From assembly GCF_022539665.2 (NCBI RefSeq), contig NC_081334.1:868001-932000 (forward strand): 64,000 nt of DNA, in the 5' to 3' direction. The notes beneath the pieces were generated by a model, which did no database searches, was not told where the DNA came from, and was given only the letters and a program-made list of their open reading frames with translations. The position numbers and the translations under genes were made by a program. Positions 35,001 to 47,019 of this stretch are shown here, in pieces (the stretch's first letter is position 1; each line of letters opens with the position of its first letter). This stretch comes from Daphnia carinata. Lineage: Eukaryota; Arthropoda; Branchiopoda; Diplostraca; Daphniidae.

Positions 35001-37477
35001 CTCTTTGATGCCCAGCAGCCGTCCTGTGAAGGATGATTTAGGTTACAATATGAAAACAACTAAAGACAGGAAAGAAATGCCTGTAGCTGAATCGCAGTAC
35101 GTGGAGTCCTTGCCAAACAGGTAAAGTTCGCCGTCTTTTGTGACCATAGCAGAGCTGCCATTGTTGCACGCAATATCAATCACTGGTTTCCCTTCGACGG
35201 ACGTAAAGCGTTTTGGTCGACTCGATTTTTGCTGTCTTCGATGTTTAGCTGATAAGAACGTACAGAAATTAAAATTGTATAAGTAAAATTTTTGTTTAAA
35301 TCATACAACTCCAAGTCGAAAACCTACTTAAATCGCCGTCTTCACCCCGTTTGGCCAATCCAGTGAAAAATGGAACACCATCAGCATCTAAAAAAACAGC
35401 ATGCTGCCCATCATGGCCAGCGGCGCAGCGAACAATTGATGAGCTTTTAGGAATAGGAAGCTCATACCAACGGTTCGACGTATGTTCTATGTTGCGCACT
35501 GATTCCCCACTTTTTAATCCCAATGATGAGGCTTTGCCTTGATAAGACACCTATAGCCGACATGAAAAATTATTAATGAATTCTCGTATGAATGCAACAT
35601 TATCGGATTGGCGAAAGGTAATACTTTTCCTGTTGTTGAAACCATGAGGAGGAATTCCTTTCCAGCTATAATGCTAACAAGCCCCTCATCCGCAGGAAAA
35701 CTGATTTGACGCAGATCACTGTTTTCGTCATTTGTTGAAGCTCCCACAACGTAGAGACTCTGAAGAGCTAACCTCAGTCTACTCTCTCCGGATGAAAACA
35801 ATTCTCCTTTATTGATTTCAAACAATGAAGCCTGAAGTTCATCCTGTAGGAGGGTTTAAAATATAAAGGCATATGATAAATTTCCCTGTATAATCTTGGA
35901 CAATTTATCTCACTTCATCAGTTTTGAAGACGCTCCCGAGACGTTTTCCGTCAGAAAATAATACAGAAGGTGTGCTGACAACATCTTGTAGAGATATGTA
36001 ACTTTTCAGGGCCAAAGTTTCTTTATCGACTATATGAAGATTTCGATCATTTTTGATGGTATGAATAAACAGTTGGCCCTTACAATAAAAAGAAAAAAAA
36101 TATATATGACAATATACTCAAATACTTTTTTAAACTATTTATATATACGTCGAAGAAAAGTAAAATCCCTTCACTACTTGTGAAGCTTTTTTTGCTGGTG
36201 ACATAAATGCGGCCGCTGACAGTGCTGCCGAAACCTGTTCCAATTTTATATAGTCCGTTGGAGGTTAGCAGATAAACGTAGGATCCGTCACACGCTATCG
36301 AGTTCTCGATTACATCTTTATCTGCTAAAAAAAAAAAAATTGGTACATCACCTCTATATTGCATGGATGAAAGGGAAAAATACCCGCATTCACAGAAAAA
36401 GAAGTTACAAGTGTTTTCTTTTGAATCCCCTGGCTAAACCAGTCTGGTATATGCGAAGTGCCTACCAAGGCGGAACGCACTCCTTTTTGCAGCGTCAGCA
36501 TTATATTAGGTAGCTAAGAAAAAGCATGAATTAACTGATTCGAAATTCAGAATAAGATTTACAATAACTAACTGTAATTAACTGTGCGGCCAGTGGGCGG
36601 GCAACCGTAATGAGGGTGTCAAGTGCTTGCAATGTTTTAGGAGTCACACCCCAGGCGACAGTTAAACTAAGAAGACACGACGAAGCTAAAGATGACAAGC
36701 TTCCTTCTATTCCTTCCGTTTCTGCCGGAATAGTGCGGTCATTTTCGGCATCTACCACGGTTGATAATTTGAGAAGCAGTTCAAACAGGGGTTCTAATAT
36801 AAATCATAATATGAAGGGACATCCAAATTCATAATCAAATTTGAGTAATTATAAGACGATACCGACAACTTGACATGGCTCGGAACTCAAGCTTTCCGGG
36901 GAAAGATTTTGCAAAATGCCCAGAAGAGCTTTCAACACTTTGAAACATAATTCAGGATGTGATGACTTGCTTTCTTCTATCAGATCAAATATGCTTCGTA
37001 GACTTATTACAACAACCTATTACAAAAAAATGTTAACAATTATAAGAAAAAATTTAATAAAAAGGGAATGGCAGGTACCTGAGGAACTAGTTGATTTTTC
37101 TGGATTTCATCAGTAGATTTTTCTTCATTTTCAAAGTCTAAATTAGAACTCGTGAGCACCTTAGTCAGATTATATCCTTTCTTGGCAGCAGCATCTTGTT
37201 CCCTACGAATAAGTTTGCGTACAAAGGCAAGGGTGGTAAAGTAGGAAGGATCTGTATTGATTCGGAGATCCGAAGCAGTTATTGTGGAAGCAAACAATTC
37301 CTTAAAGCAAAAGAGTTTATTTTTGTTTTTTGTTCTACTTATGTTTCAGCATACCTTATAACCAGTCAAACTTTTTGAATTGTTGTTGGATCTTCCTTTT
37401 ATCAATGAGTTCTCTACCACACTGTGAAGAATTTTTCCAAGGTAAGATCCACAAGATAACCATTCTGAACTTTCCAT
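18210..37477 (-). CDS. MYCBP2: MYCBP2/Highwire/RPM-1 family E3 ubiquitin ligase
   Basis: A very large multi-exon gene (dozens of short introns) with clear block-by-block correspondence to human MYCBP2 (PAM). In order: an N-terminal helical region, RCC1-like repeats split by a Cys-rich insert, two PHR domains, a filamin-type repeat with SH3-like segments, a Ser-rich linker, a zinc-binding CELCG segment, a DOC/APC10-like domain, a B-box-like zinc segment, a RING and the tandem-cysteine region, ending in [16 protein letters not shown]. The protein is a neuronal RCR-type ligase that restrains synapse growth and controls axon degeneration through DLK and NMNAT-type substrates. I chose the start at 37477 because it is the first ATG after an in-frame TGA; a longer N-terminus on unseen upstream exons is possible, since the human protein begins with extra low-complexity residues. 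No break was noticed in the blocks I read. Confidence 0.96.
21750..22570 (-). other. MYCBP2: MYCBP2: DOC/APC10-like domain
   Basis: [33 protein letters not shown] and [14 protein letters not shown], then [19 protein letters not shown] and [16 protein letters not shown], follow the order of the human protein. A DOC-type jelly-roll fold is expected to bind a partner or substrate. Confidence 0.9.
24040..24420 (-). other. MYCBP2: MYCBP2: CELCG zinc-binding segment
   Basis: [24 protein letters not shown], read together with [20 protein letters not shown] and the following [14 protein letters not shown], matches the conserved Cys/His block upstream of the DOC domain in human MYCBP2. Confidence 0.9.
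26120..27770 (-). other. MYCBP2: MYCBP2: filamin-type repeat and SH3-like segments
   Basis: [25 protein letters not shown] opens a filamin/ABP280-like repeat, which closes with [20 protein letters not shown]. Two SH3-like segments follow ([19 protein letters not shown] and [17 protein letters not shown]), each ending in a W-L-x motif before EAWSL or EAWCL. Confidence 0.85.
29518..30170 (-). other. MYCBP2: MYCBP2: second PHR domain
   Basis: [37 protein letters not shown] and [18 protein letters not shown] match the second PHR domain of the family, a beta-sandwich specific to PAM/Highwire/RPM-1 proteins. Confidence 0.92.
31490..32290 (-). other. MYCBP2: MYCBP2: first PHR domain
   Basis: [75 protein letters not shown] and [19 protein letters not shown] follow the human first PHR domain almost residue for residue. 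Confidence 0.94.
33126..36364 (-). other. MYCBP2: MYCBP2: RCC1-like repeats with Cys-rich insert
   Basis: RCC1 blade signatures such as [20 protein letters not shown] and [17 protein letters not shown] occur on the minus strand. Between two groups of blades lies a Cys-rich insert at about 34400-34760 ([17 protein letters not shown] ... [17 protein letters not shown]), which the human protein has at the same place. An intron of about 430 bases lies at 33780-34210. Confidence 0.9.
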
Positions 37478-38842
37478 CTTGATGGGTGATGGGTCAACAA
37501 GACATCTTTGCCATCAGTCTCTGTTTCTACGAAGGTATCTGTAAAAATATGGGAAATTGAGATAGTTCAGGTCTGTGTCATATGTCAGGTATGCAGGCCA
37601 GACAAAGTGATAACTTCAAAAATTTCACGATAACCCATTCCACCTAAAAGTTCGGCAACTACTGGATTCAATTTTCTTTGAACATTGCTAAAAGCGGGAT
37701 CGATATGCGTATTTTTTTTATATTACACTATTGACCAGAAACACTTACACTGTAACAGCACAGATAGTTTTGCTAAATTATAAGTGACTGGGTTGAAAAC
37801 AAGTGTATGAAAACACGCAATGCAGCTGTGGATTTCTTTACTAAGATCACGAAGACCGGCTCCAACAAACTGACTCGAAGGTTTGTTGGATGTCGACTGC
37901 TAGTGCCCAGTCCTACATCCTAACTGCTGGAAGCCATGTCAAGCAGGTGCTTCAAGGTGCTCAGGGGGCAAATTTGTTTACTATTGTTACACTTACTAAA
38001 TCAAACCAGTTTGGTGCCAATGGTGCAACCAATTTCCAATGGTTGCTGTAGAAGAAAACGTTGACTAGCTTACGAGCAATAGCTTACAGGCAGTCCAATA
38101 TGGACACAGCAGAATAACGTTAACGTAAATCTTGCAATGATGGCTTTTGGTAAGCCAAAATTAGCTTTTTAAATCTTCTAGTTTTCTGCCACTAAACCAC
38201 GTGGTACGTGGGTTGAAAGCATATCGTATCGGTAAAAAAAAATCATTTTGCGCTTACCAGAAAAGGGGATTCCCAAACGATAGCAGAGCCATATAGAATC
38301 TTTATATAGCTGCCAAATATTTCTATAAAGCTATTAATATGTTTCCATAGCTCTGATACAGCGAACGGCCGATCAAACAAGGAACTACTGAACTGTATTG
38401 TATACTTTGACTGGAAGTCAATTGACAAGAAAAGTTAACTTTGCTTTAGAACAGAATTTTAAGCTTCCATTCCAGCGTAATGCAGCCGTAGGCTTCCCGA
38501 CTATTAAATGTTTAACTTTAAATGTTTAAATTCAACCATAGACGCTTCATGAAAATATTTTAGTTTCGTATAGTTTCAGATTGCGGCGATACATGTGATT
38601 TCAGGAGTTTCGCAACGCGGGTGAAAAAAGAAGAAAAACATGACAGCCGATAAAAATAAGTAATGTAATGTAATGCCCATGCCACAAATGTAAAATGAGA
38701 AACCGTTTCACACGAGGGTTCAAGCGACGACTTGGGTAAATGAACTCGGCCGCTCAACGTCCAAGTTGAGCACAATAACCGCATTTAGGAGACGGTAACA
38801 GCAGCAAACTTCTTTACTTATTATTTTGCTCTCTTTTTTTTC
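37478..38842. other. Intergenic region upstream of MYCBP2, no gene recognised
   Basis: It contains the MYCBP2 5' UTR and promoter on one side and the far end of PDS5 on the other. Short open frames (38243-38428 and 38560-38784, minus) have no recognisable family. Confidence 0.45.
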
Positions 38843-38848
38843 TTTATT
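38843..38848 (-). terminator. Poly(A) signal of PDS5
   Basis: Minus-strand AATAAA about 130 bases after the stop codon at 38979. Confidence 0.55.
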
Positions 38849-38978
38849 GTAAAATGGATATCATACGCAAGTGTGCAAGTGCTGAGGTGTAGTTAATTTT
38901 AACTTCTAATAGGATAAAGAAAAAGAAAAGACGGGCATGGTGGTCATTTTCACGAAAGCAGTATGGTAGGAATCAACT

Positions 38979-41900
38979 TCAATTGGGTTTGGCCAATCGC
39001 GCGGACTTCCGAGCAGGTGTAACAACCGTGGTATCTTTCTCTTCTTCTTTACTTCTCTTTCTCGATTTAACTTCCGCCTCTGTTTCTTCTTCGGCAGCTG
39101 AACTACTGTAGGAAAGATGTTTGAAACAAAAATTTTAGATTCATTTGCTCGTTACTAGATAACACATTAGTGGTATACCTCTCTACTTCTTTTTCATTCA
39201 TTGCTGGGTTGCGGGGAGGCCGTCCACGACGTTTTGGAAGAGATTCTAACGGCTGTTCCGTGGGCTCCGACTGGTCTTCAGTTCCATTGCTGAATAAAGA
39301 CGCCGAAATGCTTAGGATCAATATGAGTGCACAATCACTAAACAACAGCTAGAAGTACTTTTGTGACATATTAGAGTTATCAGAATCCACTGTTGCTGAT
39401 GCAGCAGCAGCCGCCCGTTGTTTCGGTGAAAAATAGGAAGTTATTTTAGCCCCCGTCGTTTTCGGTTTCTCTTTGGAAATAGGTGTGGTTGCTTCTTGGG
39501 AATCTTCTGACCCACTGTTGGCACCAATCGAAGTGTGCGGTGCTGATGTACGAATACGTGAAGATCGTCTAGTAGCCATGGATTCATCTACGACATTAAA
39601 AAAAAAAAAAAGCAAAAAAAAAAAAACAAACAGCGATTAAATTTATGCATGGTAATGGATATTAAAGATGACACTACCTGTATTAGAGGCAGACTGCATA
39701 ACGGTTTGGTCAAAAGATTCTTCAGGTTCTTCATCTGACTCAACGTCATCAAGCTAAGATAAATATTTAAATGTCAGCACATAAATTAGCATCGACTGCC
39801 ACTGCGGGGTTCTAGTTATTCTTTATTTTTTTTTTTTTAAATCAACTTACATCTTGCTTTGGAGGGCGACCTCTTCTTCCACCTTTACCCCGTATGCTTG
39901 CTCCCGAGAAGGATTTCAATGCAGATACCTTAACCAGTCCACTTCCAACACCCCCTCCGCCAACTGTACTCGCTTTCTTCGGAGGAGCTATTTGTAACTC
40001 GGGTGGCAAATAGATCTTCGTGTTTAAAAAATTGGGATCATCATGAGTCCTGCAATGAATGAAAATGAGGTAATATAGATCTATCGTTTTTTTTTCTATT
40101 AACAAGAGTCTATTCTTTCATACCTGAAATACATCGAAGGGATTCGTGGTTGAGTAGGGTAGTCTTTCATTTCAAAACTGGTTGTTTTTTGCATGATTAA
40201 ACCCATCGCCAAATCGCAAACAGCCCACAGTTTTGCATTGCTTTCTTCATCTTCAGGTTTAAGAGCATCGCGATGATTTTTCATACGCTCTATTAGCGCT
40301 TTATAAAAGCCAAAGCAATAATTTTCATGCTTGTTCATTAGAGGCTCCAAAACGAACCACAGACATTGGCGAATACGCAGTAATTGCTCAGTGTTAGTGT
40401 GGCTTGTAAATTCCGGATCATGAGCAAGGATAGGCACTGCATAGACCAACATATAGTCGGGCAAAATGTATGGCAACTTATCGGCCATTCGCTCCATACT
40501 CCCAGACATCTGTAGTTCTCTCTGGTAATCCCGACGTTTCGAGATATCTGCCAGCATAGAACGGCGAATAATTGCTAACAATTGAGCGAAACAATTTCAT
40601 TACTATTGCCACAATATATGCAAGAATTTAATTTATTTTACCTTTAATACGTTTGTCTTCTTCAGTTCCCGCCAATGCGTAAACCCCCATGAAGTCAAGA
40701 GGCAAAGAACGAAGAGGCATTCGATAGAGGCCTCGGTGTAGCTTTGCGGTAAAGCGTTCGCGCACTTCCGGCATGTCATCAGCGATCAGAAGAGAAAGAC
40801 TGTAGAACTGATCAACCGTGAATTGATCGCCAACTCCTTTCTGTTCACAGATTTTCAACATAGCGGTTCCGGCAGACAATCTCAGCCAAGCCATTTCGGT
40901 TTTCCCGATTCTTCCACCGTCGAAAAGGTCTCCGCGGTGTTGGATGAAAGCTGTCAACATCCTAAACGTTTTCTGTGCTGACATGACATCGTTTTTCAAA
41001 CCAATTAACCATCTAGCCATCATTTTCATGGCTTCCACTTTGCAGCGTGTCTCTTCTGGAAGTTGATCTTCCTCACACCATTCGTCATTTGATATATCGG
41101 ATGAAATAGGCTGTGTTTCTCCATGATTCTGCAATGAAATAGAACATATATGAATGACGGTAACGTGCGAAATTTCAAAGTCGAAAATGTTTACCTTAAG
41201 CAACAACTCTTTAACGATTTTTCTGGATACTATGTTTTTAATTTGAATAGTAAAGCGGTCAGGAAGTAAAAGCGCCATGTGACCAAGGGTCACGATTGAG
41301 GTACGACAGTGAGGGGAAGACGTAGTCAAGTTGTCCTTTAACGACTCCAAAATTTTCGAGAACACCTGTTCGTGATTTGTAATGTTCACGTGGAGGCAAC
41401 GCATGGCATGTTTAGCTTGTTTTGTAGTGCCTTCAGTTGCCAAACGTTCGCAGATTGGGATTAACTGACTGACAATGTCTCGGAACTGAGCCTCTAAAGG
41501 TCGATACTTTCCAACGAAAGTGAGGATACACAATACCATGGCACTAACACTATGATCTTGACTATCAAGCGATAGAATATTCACAAGTCGAGTTAAAACG
41601 TCCTCCGACATAAAGTGCGCTGGAAATCCGAAAGCAAGGACAAACAGAAGGCGGAGCCCCTTTTCACCGGCTGTTTCCGGTTCGATACCGATTTCTTCAG
41701 CCATCGTACCTTCGTCGCGCCTCAAACAGGCTTCCACATATTGAACCTAAAAATAAAAAACACAATCATTGTCAAATATGGCTTCATGTTAGGGATAAAT
41801 CATTTTTTAAAAATTACAAATTCTGATATTTACCAAATGAGTAACAGCATCTTTGTCAATGAGAACTGAAGAAATCCGCTCCATTAGTAGCTTCACGGTG

Positions 41901-44113
41901 TTGTAATACAGATTGGTCATAACGGGTTGACCCAGCTTTTTCAATAGCTGTGTTCCGGCTTCAGCACATTCCTTACAGCTTACTTCCGGATTAACCACGG
42001 TTTCCAGTAATTGAAGCATACTGCTATCGCTCGCCAAATTGACAGCAAACTTGTGAATGAATTCAGCCGCTTTGATTGGATCTGGAAGGTACTTGGACAA
42101 TTGTGCAACTCTGGTGGTAATTTCCTTGTCTCGGTTTTCGCCTGGTTCAAGTTGGTTGTAAACTTCTGTCAAGTCTGACACAGCTTTCCGAACCGTGGCT
42201 TGACTTTTCTGAAGTTCTATGAATGATTTGGTAGCGTTTTCGTCGATAGTAGCGTACAAGTAATACAATTTTTTCATTCTGACGTCGGCTGGTAACTGAT
42301 ACGGGACAAGACAAGTATTGAGCAGGCGTTCAACAAGGAGCCGATCTTCGAGTCCAGTCATGTAATATCCATGCAAGATCTTGTCTTTAATCCAGGTCAC
42401 TGCTTTTTTTGTGGTTTCTGGAACATCAGGATCACCCAAAAATGTCTTATAAATCATAGCTAATCCTGTTAAGGCCTCCTTTCGAATTTTGAACTTCTTG
42501 TCCAATGTCCGTTCTTTAACAAAATTCACAAGGTCCTCACTAGAACCAGACGAAAAGAGGGAAAAGTGCCATTTAACATTTAAAAACAAACAAATAAATT
42601 TATTAATTTAATTTGTTATTACCTGTCTGAAACTATTGAGAAGTCCCGCTTGGCCGTGGCAACTATTGCCGTCACAACCTCGTACCTGAAAAAAATTTAT
42701 GAGGGTTAATGTTATCAAAAACCTGTCCATCACAGTAAGAGGTCGGAGCAGTGTAGCCTTACCGAACAGATTCCTCTGCGTCATGCTGGCGTAGCTTTAA
42801 AGTTTCTGTTACATCTTGCCTCAATTCAGGATGGTTTAGCAAGAAATGCATAGAATATTGGACACACTTCGTACGAATGGCTACGCTGATGTCATTAAAT
42901 CTATGAAATGTAAGATTAACGATATTATGTGCTACTCGCTTGTTACTCGTAGAAATCCTCGTACCTCCCAAGGAATGCTCGCCAGAGCTGACGATGTTGG
43001 GTGGCAAGTTGAGAATCTTTTTCTGAAAACATTCTGGCAAGAAGAGAGACGCAGCCCATTCTCTCTTGCTCATCAGGGCTCTTCAATTTAAATTCCAACT
43101 GCGGCAAGACTGACAAAAGCACTCTGGAACAAACATGATACAACTCATAAATCAAGTCGTACACCTTTGTAGCAATAAAGAGCTGCTTGTCCTCTTTCCC
43201 AAGAATTAGAACTTGGTTGAAAAACTAAAAAAAAAACACATGAACCATAACGTAGAATGTTTAGTATAGAAATTCAATCAATACCGCTTGGATATAGGGT
43301 TCCAGAGTATCGCTACACTTTAATAGGAGTTCCCTTGCAAGTTTGTATGCATTTTTCCGTTGAGATTTTAGCGGTTCAACAATATTCGATAATATTATAT
43401 CCAGCAGCTCATTAGACACCGAATCCGACTCGGTTATGAGCGGGCATAAAATATCAAGCATGAAACTCTTCACTTTACCAGAATGTTCATCACTGTAAGT
43501 TAAGAAATCATTTGAGAGGAATTGTTTTTTTTTAAACAGAGAAGTGAAAGCAAGAATACTTACTTGACAATTTTGAAGATGAGTTTAAAGAGCTCACAGA
43601 AGATTTCTTGGCAATCCTCAAGGTCAAAGCACATGTTGAAGGACTTGACATATGCAAGATTTTCAAGCAGATAGAAATAACGTTTGAAGGCAGGATCTTT
43701 AGGATCCTTCAGCCCCCCTAATTGACGAATTAGAAAAAGGAAAATTCCTTTGACTTGCTCTGGATCTGTGTAGGGAGCATCTGGAGCATAGACTCGTAAA
43801 ACATCAGCAATACAACAAGCAATCAGCAATTGGACATCTCTTGAATGATGCTGGAGAAAAAAATCATCAGCCAAATGGAGAGCAAGTGGTACAAATTCCT
43901 GGTATGCACCTTCTTCTTGCCCCATGGACTGGAAAGTATGTGCTAAAGTCTACCAATTAAGAGGACAAAACCAATTTGCAGTAAAATTAGAATTTTTTGT
44001 TCTACAAGTATTACCTTAAGTCTTCTTATAAGTTCATCAGGAGTAAGATCTTCTGTGACTTCTTTACACCCTTGTGGGTAGATTATGGTCACGGTATCGC
44101 CTCCACCAGGCAT
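38979..44113 (-). CDS. PDS5: PDS5 cohesin-associated HEAT-repeat protein
   Basis: The multi-exon frame begins MPGGGDTVTIIYPQGCKEVT at 44113 and runs through family blocks: QEFVPLALHLADDFFL, DVQLLIACCIADVLRVYAPD, RYFYLLENLAYVKSFNMCF, LPQLEFKLKSPDEQER, ERTLDKKFKIRKEALTGLA, WIKDKILHGYY, RMKKLYYLYATIDENA and DYMLVYAVPILAHDPEF. These align with vertebrate PDS5A/B over the HEAT-repeat body. The C-terminal tail is charged and carries two AT-hook-like motifs, GGRRGRPPKQ and PKRRGRPPRNP, as in PDS5B, ending at KSARLAKPN. The role is regulation of cohesin loading, acetylation and release with WAPL and sororin-type partners, in the nucleus. A single insect-type PDS5 is expected. The 5' UTR is split by an intron at 44123-44875 (acceptor just before GACCCCAAAATG, donor after GAAATTAAG). 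Confidence 0.96.
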
Positions 44114-45429
44114 TTTGGGGTCCTAACAGTTTGAAAATCATAATATACACATAAATTGAATTTCACTCTTAATTTGAATAAATAGGAAGCGAAATTTTGC
44201 GTTGGTATCCCATTTCATAGAATGGTATAATAATAAGACTTTGGAGCTTAAACAAATCTTTGGTAGCAATTAATGTGTAACTGTCAACCAGGCTCTTATC
44301 AAACAGGAAAAACGAACAAGTAAACCTCTTTAGTAACCGGATTGATCAAATGCGTTGAAGATTATCACAAAAGATATTATTACACTGTAAAAATGACCAA
44401 TTGGCCGAATTCCTTTGCGTATAAAAATCACAGCAGCTTTAAGTCAGAAGTGCCGCTAACTCACAACAATTCAATGGATTCAGTTAACATGGGCGACTCA
44501 AGAGATGGCACTCAAACCGCCGCCATTTTCTTGGCATTGGATGTCGAGCTCAATAGGGGACGCCGTAAACGTCTTGTAACAAACAAAAACGTATTTATTC
44601 CTGATGCCGTTTTTTTCTGGAATGGTTCTACATTAATACATCACATCTGAATGCGTCTAGTATTCCTTGTTAGCTAATGAACCTTCTGGTACAATAAGTT
44701 GCATAACGAGAAACCCATCCCGAGCCAAAAGATGGAGCCACGTTTTGGACCCGGGAGTTTGTTTTTAAGTACGGAGTCCAAACCAACACCAATCTTTACA
44801 ACAAAACGTTTTCAAACAAAACCACACTCTTAGCACGATTGCACTGTTAAATACAATAATATTGTTTCAACATACCTTAATTTCACTTGGTTTTTGGTCG
44901 AATCAACTGCGCGTTAATTGAGCGTTGACAAGCTTCCTTTGATTTCATGTAAATAGCTAGGACCTAAAGCAAGGGCGCACTCATGCGGCTGGTTTTTGAA
45001 CGAATGACCAATGGCGGGAAAAGTTTCGCATTTTTTTCGATAGAGCTATATTTTCTGTTTTATATATTAGAACTAGAAAAAGTTAAATAAAATATTTCTC
45101 CCTTGTCTATTTCAAGTTTCCAGTTCACTTTTCTTAAATGCTAGAGAACAGGTCTTGATTGTAACAACAAAGCATATACCTTCTGTTAGCCTTAACAAAA
45201 AAAGTTTTACAGCGCCAATGAGTATAGTTTACAACAGTATTTTCAGTCACTTCTGCTGTATGCTCGAGTTGACAAACAAACAGCCCAAATACAAAATTCA
45301 CTGCTTGTTTAACCATGGCTAGTGGCGCCCTACTGCGTCTATTTGCTTGTACGGCACTGCGGCCAATCAGTGTATACACCAGTGTCTGCATAATGTTTGG
45401 CAGAACTCAAACATTTTAAAGAATCCACT
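44114..45429. promoter_or_regulatory. Shared upstream region of PDS5 and NEIL1
   Basis: PDS5 runs left and NEIL1 right from this 1.3-kb segment. It holds the PDS5 5' UTR intron (44123-44875) and its upstream exon starting at 44876, and probably a bidirectional promoter at roughly 44950-45400. A 102-codon plus-strand frame at 44342-44650 lies inside the UTR intron and looks fortuitous. Confidence 0.5.
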
Positions 45430-47019
45430 ATGCCTGAGGGACCTGAACTTCACCTATCTAGCTTATTTGTCAACAAATCAGTGAAAGGATTGATTTTTTC
45501 TGGGGAAATTCATAAATCTGATGTTTCCAAAAATCCAACAATACAATGGGATGTTCCGTTTTACACCATTACGGCTGAATCCCGAGGTAAAGAAATGAAA
45601 CTTTGGCTAGAAGAATACTCACTACTGGAAGGGAAACAAGTGATGCACCCACAGAAGATGTCCATCCTTTTCCGGTTTGGCATGTCTGGATGTTTCAAAT
45701 TATCCTCTATTGATGAAATTCCAAAACATTCACATTTAAGGTTAGTAATTGGTTCAAGCACATATATTTCTTTTCACTGAAGTTGTTACTGTTTCATTGG
45801 TAATAGATTTTTTACAGCAAAAAACAGTGTTGATCCCATGCAAGTTCTTAGCTTTGTTGATTTTCGAAGATTTGGAAAATGGGAAGTCAATGTTGATTGG
45901 GGTTCAGACAGAGGCCCATGTCCTATAAGAGACTATGAAAACTTCAGAAATAATATTGTGAACAATTTAGAAAATCCTGCTTTTAAAAATAAAGCCATTT
46001 GTGAAGTATTACTGAATCAAAGGTATTTCAATGGAATTGGAAACTACCTTAGAGCTGAGATATTATTCAGGTTTAAAAATCATGTCATCAGACTAAAGCA
46101 GAAAAATTAACAGTGAGGAATAATATTCATTTATTAGATTGAAAATAGCTCCTTTTGATGATGCCTATAATGTGCTCTGTGATTGGAAACATGCAGCCAT
46201 GTACCCAATAAAAACTGAAAAGGGTGCTGCACCCAGCAATCAGGACCCACTGTATCTTTGCCATGCAATATGCAGTGAAGTATTAAAGCTGAGTAATATT
46301 GTTACATTACATTTTGTATACATGCAGACTGTAATTTTCCTTAGTGGTTGTGTTTCACTCTGCACTTTTTGTTGTATAACAGTAACATTTAAATTCTACA
46401 GTAGAACTAGAAGGAATGGATGATAAAAATTGTAGATTTTCTTTGATGTACACTATCATACAAATTAAACGTGCACAGGAAAATACAATCCCGAAGAAAT
46501 CTACACACGCCACTGTGCTTTTTTTAAGTTGATACATGTGTAAAGTTGCTCATTCACTAATTTCAACATTTTTTGCTTTAATTAATAAAGGTGGTGGATA
46601 TGATGTGGAAACTGGCCTCAAGGAGAATGGATCCTTTGAAAAATGGCTTCAGTGTTACCAAAACCCCCACATGAAAAGCCTAACAGATAGAAATAAACGA
46701 ACCATATGGTTCGACGGTGAACCAGGACCGCTAATACCTAATAGTAAGAAATGCCTAAAGTCTTAAATTGTTATTGTTGTCCAGCAACGTATTTCTAGCA
46801 CTTTTATTTCTGAAAAAAATATCAGACAGTAATACCCGTCGGCCTAAAACAAAACGGAGGATTGTCGAAAACGTGGTAGAAAAATCTGTTACAAAAGTTA
46901 AAGCAAGAAAACAGAACATTGTGGCAGAATCTTCAGAACTTCGGCCTAGTTCACGACCAACACGCCGCTCACCACGTTTTGTCCATGTCCTTGAAGTCAA
47001 AGGTGAGCAAACCTTCTAA
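45430..47019 (+). CDS. NEIL1: Endonuclease VIII-like 1 DNA glycosylase
   Basis: Exons 45430-45740, 45807-46070, 46138-46292, 46591-46743 and 46826-47019 join in phase. MPEGPELHL gives the catalytic Pro2 and Glu3 of the Fpg/Nei family. SRGKEMKLWL carries the conserved Lys (Lys54 in human). RFGMSGCFKL, FVDFRRFGKW, LLNQRYFNGIGNYLRAEILFR (split over two exons) and TDRNKRTIWFDGEPGPL follow NEIL1. The last block is the zincless finger, with its Arg in RTIWF. The enzyme excises oxidised pyrimidines and cleaves the abasic site by beta,delta-elimination in nuclear base excision repair. The C-terminal exon encodes a basic tail (RRPKTKRR). Reading through the last intron instead stops at 46766. A strong donor near 46999 allows yet another C-terminus. 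Confidence 0.95.

Noticed and set aside
44342-44650. 102-codon plus-strand frame between PDS5 and NEIL1
   Set aside because: It lies wholly inside the PDS5 5' UTR intron, shows no family similarity and has no sensible splice context.
46591-46766. NEIL1 ending at the TAA at 46766 as the main form
   Set aside because: A good GT-AG intron at 46744-46825 restores phase and adds a basic tail typical of the family, so the longer form is preferred.
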